This document shows positions 56,471-64,000 of a DNA stretch of 64,000 nucleotides, piece by piece. The DNA lies in the NCBI RefSeq assembly GCF_048128805.1, contig NC_136017.1, forward strand, positions 5,060,307 to 5,124,306, read 5' to 3'. A program made the position numbers and the translations under genes. The stretch's first letter is position 1; every line of letters begins with the position of its first letter. Origin of the DNA: Centroberyx gerrardi. Its lineage: Eukaryota > Chordata > Actinopteri > Beryciformes > Berycidae. Below the pieces are notes generated by a model, which was not told where the DNA came from, ran no database searches, and saw only the letters and a list, made by a program, of their open reading frames with translations.

Positions 56471-58028
56471 CTGACCATAACCCTGACCATAATTTAATTT
56501 ACTAGAAATGGACCCAGTTAGAGATGTATAATGGTGGCTATTCTGAATCATAAGTTTCACTCTCACCACTATTTTCTCCCTACATACCGTGCAGACAGTT
56601 GTACAATTCAATATAAAATCGACTAAATTAAATCAACTAAATGAATCAACTTACCACATAGGTCCCTGCAGCTAAATCTTATCATTTGGGTATCTGAGGC
56701 CCTAATGTGTGTTTATTCAGGGTCTGAGATATGAAAACATTTGAAAGCATCAGCTAAATGTGACAGTATCCAATATCAAATTGTCCAAAGTCAAAATTTA
56801 TCCTACATCCAGTCATATAATCGTTCTAAAAAACACCAGATATGATGCCACTTTACAGCATAAAATGAAAGGACTCTTTGGGTTTGGCTGTAAGTAGGCC
56901 TACAGTGCGGCTGGGACAGAAGCTCTGGTGCTTTTCAGTCAGCGATAGCTTTTAGCACGATTGCATCTTTTGCTCAGGATTATTTTCAATCAGATCACTG
57001 CTGATTGTCCAGAGGGATTTACTGCCAGCGGTTACATCACACCAATTGAGGCTAAATCTTAAATTAGTGAGCTGAGCTGCGTTCAGAATAGACACAAAAC
57101 TCTCTTGGGTTTCTGGTTGGTACAGATTTGATCAGCTGGGATCTGGTGCTTTGGGATGAAAACCTGAGAAGAGGTGATGGCAGGATCAGAACTTAAAGAA
57201 AATGAAAGGGAGCTTGGGGAAACATGCTCTTGAAAGTTTGTAAAATGGCTGCAAATAATGCCTCCAATAATTCGGAATTTTACCCTGTTCACATTTGTTT
57301 TGTTGAGTTCATAAATAGTCATATGAATGCGATTAACGTCCCACTTGGGCCACCGTGGGCGATTTGTGGGGCGATTCTTTCCAGTGTGTTCTGGGGGAGA
57401 AAACTGGAGCGTTTTTTGATCAGAAAGTAACTGAGTTTGCAGCCTGAGGCGGTAGAAATGACGACCAACATGAACCGCAGTATCAACAAAAAATAAATCA
57501 ACAATGGAGAAGATGGACTTAATGGGGACAGAGAGTCTTGTGGAAGGCCTGCTGCCAGTTTCTAGCAGTGGGAAAGAAGTTAAAGTAAATGTTAGTCGGA
57601 TAAATTGAGGGTTTATTTGCCTATACGCAATGCAAATGTATTCTATAATAAAATCCAATAAAATTCCCCCTGAAAAGAACCAAAATGCCTCTAAACATCA
57701 GACCAATGGGGCAAAAAAAATGCCTCAAAAGGATCACTCCTTACCCTGATGTGAACATGCTTCTATGTCCATGTATAGGCTGTGCATACATGTGTGGAAT
57801 ATGTATGAGTGTAAATGTGTGTGTGTGTGGTGTGTGCGTGTGTGTATTATTGGACTCATTCCGTCACATTTTGTATGTGTCACTCCACCATTACACTTCA
57901 CCCTATATTTAACCTTGTTCAGTCTGAATTAATCATTTTCCCACTCGGCTCCTCAACCATCTGCCTCCTTGTCAGACGCTGGAAAGTGACAGCTGGATGG
58001 TGCTTTTCATTATGCTGACACTCCCAAG

Positions 58029-58064
<36 letters not shown>

Positions 58065-58190
58065 CAGACAGGTACTGTATAAAAGACACACTGAAACACA
58101 CTTTCTCATCAATTATGTGTATCTTGCAATTACGGCTGTGTACCGAAACATCTTGCTCTTTCATTTCATTCATCACTCCATTACTGAAAT
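56471..58190. other. Spacer with an unexplained long open frame
   Basis: No recognised gene. A 191-codon open frame lies at 57083-57658 on the minus strand, overlapped by two shorter ones. It resembles no family I know and has no coding hallmark, so I do not call it a gene. A CA microsatellite lies at 58030-58061. Confidence 0.45.
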
Positions 58191-58194
58191 ACTT

Positions 58195-58530
58195 AAAGTA
58201 ATAATCTGTGACATTTTCATGTAAATCAATGTCTTGCTACTCTGTATCGCCAATTGATCTAACAATAGTGACTCAAAATGTATCCAGTTCATGAAATCTT
58301 TTCCATTGTCTGCTCTAAACAGCCGGCGTCTGGCAGTGGTTTGTTTGGAATAAACAGAAGAAGAAGAAGAAGAACTGGGTAGTGAGCATGAGCAGCGATA
58401 GCCACCATGGCTGAACAGACAAAGAGAAGAAGAAACTCAAACTGCGTCAACAGAAAAGATCCAAGGGAAAAGACGTCACAGAACACATTCCACTTTCTTT
58501 TTTTCTTTTTTTTAGCAGGGAACATGTATT
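58195..58530. repeat. Dispersed repeat, same family as 1565-1790
   Basis: Bases 58240-58300 (CCAATTGATCTAACAATAG, CCAGTTCATGAAATCTTTTC) match 1660-1720 in reverse complement. The right part (CAGCCGGCGTCTGGCAGTGG, then GAAGAAGAAGAAG) extends the element beyond what is seen at 1565. Confidence 0.6.
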
Positions 58531-59530
58531 GTCATCTTCAAAAATCTGAGACCTAATTCATATTCACATTCACGTCCGCACAGAGAGCGCTCCTAAAGTG
58601 GCATCAATTCCCAGCTGATAGACGTCTGCTGTGGTCTTTAATGAACACAGATGGCTTCCTAAACTGTTTCTTTTATTAGCGTAAAGTGCTCTTGATTTGT
58701 CGGGGATCAGGCCTCTTGTGACTGAACCAGCAGGAGGACCGAAGAAGAATGACAGTGTTAACGGGGTCAGAGCTGTTCCTAAATCACATCAGCATCTGAA
58801 GCATTCATTTCCAAAGCGCTTCAGAGGAAATCCATTTTGGGAAAAAAAAAAAAAAAAACGTAACTAGAAGGCACTTGGAGAGACATAGAGATCATTCCTG
58901 TCACTTAAATTTTAAATTAAATTGATTTCTCGACCCGGAAAACATACTCTGCGGCTTTGGAGTCTCTATCTCTGTTAGTTTCATAGTTACGGCTGAAAAA
59001 CAATAATTGTCTAATGGCAGAAATCCCAGATCCAGATCACCACCAAAATCCAATCATCTAAAAATCAAATCACTTGTTCCTTGTTGTCCAAGGTCTGATC
59101 TGTGAAATCTGTCCACCAAATTTAATAAGATATAAGTAAGTTTCCTACTGACAGACAGACAGACAGGGACAGGGACAGGGATTTACTGTAACTTTTTCCC
59201 TATGATTTATACTTTTTTCAAAGTTGTGGATGCGATTCTGGATTTAAATGTCAAGGAGATGAAGAGAAGCCAGAGACAAAACTTGAGTTCATACTTTTTT
59301 TTTACCAAACTTTTTCATGCTCCATCTACAGTTGCAGGCACATGTCAGAATTCACCAGCCTCTTTCATTGCTTTAACAACCAACGGCACTAGATTTTTAC
59401 AAGAATAGGACCTTCAAATCATGGTTGGCAATCTGCTGAAGTGGCTGGGAGAATAGACTGCTGTAACGCATGTTGTTCAGACATCACACTGTAACTTACT
59501 TGATGTTTCCTGCAGCTCTCACAACAGTAT
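58531..59530. other. Spacer, nothing recognised
   Basis: About 1 kb of AT-rich DNA with a poly-A run (58842-58858) and a short GACAGACAGACAGGGACAGG satellite (about 59150-59180). No gene or clear element. Confidence 0.5.
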
Positions 59531-59532
59531 AG

Positions 59533-60184
59533 AGCAGTGATTTTCAACCTTTTTCATATCAAGGCCCCCTAATTTAGTCCACAGTAGAGCCACAGATGAG
59601 ATTTTTTCTCTCAGACGCAAATCTGAGAATATTTTTATTGTTAGATATGAGTTTGTCCAGAATCCCATGACTATCTGTATTGTAGGTAGAGAGATAACAG
59701 AGAAACTATGATCAAAACAGTCATTCTGCTACATTCTCTAATTGTTTTAACTTCTTGTAAATGAAATAATGCTGAATATTATTGCTTTAACAATTCATCA
59801 ATTCATCAATTTGCTGGGGACCCCCTGGAACCCCCTCAAGGACCCCTGGTGGTCCCCGGGCCCAGGGACATTGGACGTAGGGGTGCTGAGGGGGCTGCAG
59901 CACCCCCTACTGGTGAGGGAATGTAACTGCAAGGCAAAAAAGTTTACTAAACAAATCAATAAAAAACTTTTATTTTTTGAGAGTAGCATTTTAGCGTAAG
60001 CAGTCTATAAAACATGGTTGTTCGTTAAATGGTTGAAATCCACCCTTTGTTATTTAGTTGTTTCTTGTTTCTGTCACAGATCTGGTAATGCGACATGCTT
60101 CGAATGAGAGTCTCTGTAGTGTGGAGCTGCGTTTTGGAGTGCGGTCTTCAATGAATTCAGTTATTCTTAATGTTTTCGGTTGCT

Positions 60185-60237
<53 letters not shown>

Positions 60238-60463
60238 AAAGAAAGGGAGAGAGAGCGAGAGCGAGAGGTTTTGGAGTGCGGTCTTCAATGAAAGCCTAAA
60301 ATGTTCCAAAACTGGTGTAAAATGTTGGCCATTCAAATTAATACAAAAATCGTGAATGTTGCGCAGCATTTAATATGACGTCATTATATAGACTTTCTCT
60401 CAGCACCCCCCACTCTGACCGACTTCCAGCGTCCCTGCCCGGGCCCCACGTTGAGAACCACCG
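59533..60463. mobile_element. Possible hAT-like element with internal GT/GA satellite
   Basis: Begins CAGTGATTTTCAACCTTTTT and ends ACGTTGAGAACCACCG. These are imperfect inverted ends of the CAGTGGTTCTCAA type known from hAT elements. Inside are TGGGGACCCCCTGGAACCCC (59817) and a GT run followed by GA (60188-60268). No transposase frame, and no target duplication confirmed. Confidence 0.5.
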
Positions 60464-61845
60464 GTACCGAGCGATCACCCTCACCTACACCACTCGACAG
60501 CCAGCAGCTAAGCACGCATATTAATTTTGAATGTCAGATGTTAATACAGGGCGAAGCATGCGGTGGAGGCTGGAGCCTGTTGCTGGAGGTGAAGGTTAGA
60601 GCAACATTCACAGCCAGTGTAATTTAACCAAAAGGCCTTCTAGTGATTTCCCCTCCTAATCTGAGCGAAGGGGATCAGATTAAATGTGTTGCATAGCGAC
60701 AGTGACATCACAGCCGACCCATTTCACAATGCATAATAATCACAGAGTGCGCTGACTTAGTTTCTCCATTGTGGCCGGGCCTTTCAGGACGCTGCAGCCG
60801 AGACCCGCCTGGTGTTTCTTCTCTGTCGTGTTCAAGTCAGCAGAAGATTTTCACCAAAATAACTTCAATATTTCAATACTAGTTCTCATACTAATTGTCA
60901 AAACAGAGTTTCAAAGTGCTTTTCAGGCGATAAAATGGCAAATTAATTCCATTAATACAAACAATTAAAGTGTCAGATATCAGTAATTAACATTTTAAAT
61001 TGGCTGTAATCTGTAAACTGCAAGATTGAGAAGATATGAAAATTTCATAGTACTTCATATTAATCTTCATTTATAGCAATCTTAGCCAAAATGATCTCAA
61101 TATACAATATTATTAATAATTATTAATATTAAAGTTGAAAACCTTTAAAAAACTACTGTAATATGCTTCCATTACTTAAAAACTAATTTATCATATCAAT
61201 CACAAGACATTCCTCTTTTTTAAACATGTTTTAATGTAAGACTATAGAACTTATGAAAATTGACGAAAAATTTTAAGATTTGGCATAAAAATACATTTCT
61301 AGCGATCTATGTTCAGGACAGTAATTTATTTTCACCTTTGTAATAATTTCCGCTAATCTACAGGATCAAATTTGGACTCAAAAGTGAGATCTTGATGGCA
61401 GTGATCTCAGTAAACGATATACAGTAGTTTTATATAAGCAAAGGGAAACAGCAGGGATTTGAATTCAGGATCTGATTGTCCCTATTTTGGTAAACATCTT
61501 ATAGCAGATTCACCCTTCAGTCTGACAGCCACTATTACACAGAAAATATGATTCTGCTGGTCAACTCTGACTTCTCTGGTCTCCAAGTTTCCAAACGTCA
61601 TGCTGTGAGATATAACTGGAAACATAAAGATGAATTACATCAGCTTATTTAGTCGATTTGAAAGCCTTTTATGGAGAGCAGCTATTGCTGTGGTGACATG
61701 ACTAAAGACAAACAGCAGAGAAAACTGTTTCCTTACATAGTCTTATCCATGAAATAAGCTAAACAGCTGGCTGTGCTCCAGCCAGAGAGGGACGGGAGGG
61801 AGACAGTCGTATGGCGTCCGGCGGCGTCAGGGTGGCTGTTCGCAT
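60464..61845. other. AT-rich spacer, nothing recognised
   Basis: No gene, RNA or clear repeat seen in this stretch on either strand. Confidence 0.5.
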
Positions 61846-61990
61846 CAAGTCAAGTCAAGTCAAGTCAAGTTTATTTATTTATATAGCCCTTTATCACAAG
61901 CATGTCTCAGATGACTTTACAGAGGATGTGTCTAGCTAGGTCTAACTAAACACAATCAGTGGTAAACAAAATTTTGTAGGACAGCATAAT
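61846..61990 (+). repeat. Dispersed repeat with AAGTC satellite head
   Basis: Five AAGTC units lead into TTATTTATATAGCCCTTTAT and CACAAGCATGTCTCAGATG. The same words occur at about 24465-24520 (CAGCCCTTTATCACAAGCAT). A common teleost repeat of unknown class. Confidence 0.65.
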
Positions 61991-63558
61991 GAAAAACACA
62001 AGGTAGGCATCTCGTCTCTTCTGCAGCGGATGTACAGAGGACAGAGGTCAAAGACTCGCAGGATGAACCATCACCTTCTCTGGACTGATCTTCCTTTATC
62101 TAACAGGATAAAAACCTCAGCTTCAATCAGTCCAACAATTACAGAAGAAGATTAGGGCCATGTGTGAAAAATTTGAGTTCTGAGATAAATCTCAGAATTC
62201 TTAGAATTAGATTTTAAAGTAAGAATTATGAGATTAAAGTCACAATTAAAGTTTCTCACTTTATTAACAGAATCCTAACTTTAAACCCAGAATTCTGAGA
62301 TTAGTTTAGAGTCAAATTTTGACTTTAAACTCAGAATGACTCTAAATTAGTCATTTAGAAGGGAAAAAAACTTTTCCACAGAAAATGAGAGAACTCCATC
62401 TGGGCCTGAGGGGAGGAGCTGATGGATTGAATTGATTAAATCTGCCCCAATTAGCTGCCTGCCTCTCCTTCATCCACGCTCTGCACAGCCCAACAGTCTC
62501 TGCTTTCACATTAACCGTTCACTCCCATTAACTGAGCTTTTCTTATAAGATGCCACTCAATCATACAGCTCTGTTCTTAGTCCTAATGCACTTCAGTCAA
62601 TACGCAGCACGGCCAGTTAGGTGTGAAATGAAGACGACAACCTGCATCCCATGTCTTTAGGGCAACAAACTTGTGCCTAATCATGTGGTTTTACTAAATA
62701 AGCATGAAAAAAGTCCTGCGTCAAATGTATTATTTCCCCTATGCGACAGGCTTACATGATGACCTATATAGTTCCACAAAGTCTGTTTCTTTCCCCTGAA
62801 TCTGGCAGAATTCATAAAGTCACCTCTTGTTGTTGAGGGCAGACTGCTTAATCCCCTTTCTTCGGCTTTTCTGGGTCTTTGGAATGAAACCTGGTGAACT
62901 TTCAGAGTACTCATCATGACTTATAGGCTCGGTCTTGAACGGTTGAAACACTGTTTACTGTCTGAAAAGCAGCTATAGATGTATAATCCCTCATATTATG
63001 TGTTTGCGTCACAGTAAGGAAACTGCATCTCTTTAAGTGACGTAAAAGACTGTATTGGTCGCTTAACCCTACATCTAAATCTTTGTTTAGATAAAAAACA
63101 AAAGCAGCTCTGGATAAAGAAATTATTTTTATACCTGAGACTTAATACAGCATAATAGATTATTATTAGTATCACAAGATGGCTAGTTACACCAGGAGAG
63201 TAAAATTTCAGTCAAGATATGAGATTATCAGGTTATTTCATCAAGTGTAATGAATATTAATATGGGTGTAAGGTGAATAATGCAGCATTATTCTGCATTA
63301 TTTGTATTTCAGCATTATTCCTGACGGCAACTAACGTCAAATCTAACAGATCTTAGAGGGAAAGGGACCAAAGGGATCTTTAACTTACTTGCTCTGCTTT
63401 CACATGATGGGATTGTTCCTGTCTGGATGACAAATTGACTTTTTTCTCACCGCTTTGCATGGTGGGTCATTTACACTGAGTGCAGGAAAGGCTTCGGCGT
63501 CACCATGACCGGACAAACTGCTGCTGATGGACGCACACTGGACATTTCAGGGATCAAT
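61991..63558. other. Spacer, nothing recognised
   Basis: AT-rich DNA with a short GAATTCTGAGATT-type imperfect repeat near 62170-62340 and no recognisable gene. Confidence 0.5.
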
Positions 63559-63962
63559 TATGCGTGAGAACGTAACTACAAGAAACCACCCCAAAACAGA
63601 AGGGATTATGGGTAGAAAGAGAGGGATATTGACATCTGATAGCCAGCAGTTCCTCATGCTTGGAAAGCCTAGCAGAGCAAAATGAAGTCTGGACTGATGC
63701 TCATATTCAGCTGTTTCTTCATGTGTTCTTAACTGGTGTGAACACCACAGAAGAAGAGACAGACAAGTCCATCATGCTGAGATGAAGTTACAGGGACTGG
63801 AATCAGATTTGTTTTGACTCTCTAACCTGCAGGATGACAGGTTGACAAAACTCTGTCCAATAAACAAGCTATTTGTCAGTCATGTGACTTTTTGTTTACA
63901 AGACCTGGTTCACTTGTGATTAGGCAGTTTGAACCTAAACTAACCAAATACAAAAACGCAAC
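63559..63962 (+). repeat. Dispersed repeat, partner of 30830-31190
   Basis: The longer of two copies, with an extra block of about 60 bases (TGTTCTTAACTGGTGTGAAC …). High similarity over the shared parts suggests fairly recent spread. It runs to within 40 bases of the window end. Confidence 0.8.
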
Positions 63963-64000
63963 AAAGATTACAGGTACATTTTTATCATCTAATTATTGTA

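Noticed and set aside
56147-56611. Pro/Glu/Leu-repeat frame (EPPQEPLEPP style) on the minus strand
   Set aside because: Comes from the 55848-56470 minisatellite; the reading depends on the repeat unit and has no start or neighbour context.

Overview
The window looks like ray-finned fish nuclear DNA, most likely from a spiny-rayed (percomorph) teleost. The reasons are intron-split vertebrate genes with fish-sized introns, many CA/GA/AGT microsatellites, non-LTR tails ending in TTAAATAAAGG, and hAT-type MITEs with 8-bp target duplications. The species cannot be told from the sequence alone.

Layout from left to right. (1) 1-3480: the 5' part of nhej1 (XLF, DNA end joining) on the minus strand. 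A non-coding first exon and two coding exons are here; the rest lies off the left edge. (2) 4300-11280: a tRNA-Cys(GCA) array of nine full-length genes on both strands plus several fragments, built from direct and inverted duplications that copied the flanks too. (3) 11569-27084: complete rpgr (retinitis pigmentosa GTPase regulator) on the plus strand. Thirteen exons encode the RCC1 propeller and linker. Two alternative ends follow: a large ORF15-type terminal exon (19868-22738), and four further exons ending in a CAAX box. (4) 29350-32222: dynlt3, a Tctex-type dynein light chain, plus strand, five exons, complete. (5) 52359-35161: cybb (NOX2/gp91phox), minus strand, 13 coding exons, complete at 565 residues. 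(6) 52560-64000: no gene recognised; dispersed repeats, MITEs, microsatellites and one higher-order minisatellite.

The rpgr-dynlt3-cybb block keeps the order and relative strands of its human counterpart at Xp11.4, with cybb tail-to-tail with dynlt3. The genes do not form one pathway: nhej1 repairs DNA, rpgr serves the photoreceptor cilium, dynlt3 is a dynein cargo adaptor, and cybb is the phagocyte oxidase core. I found no convincing wholly new system. The most unusual items are the palindromic tRNA-Cys array, the 28-copy KKEAQS repeat inside the rpgr ORF15 exon, and microsatellites forming the 3' splice-site tracts of several cybb, rpgr and dynlt3 exons. Exon boundaries were worked out by hand from splice motifs, phase and remembered human protein sequences.
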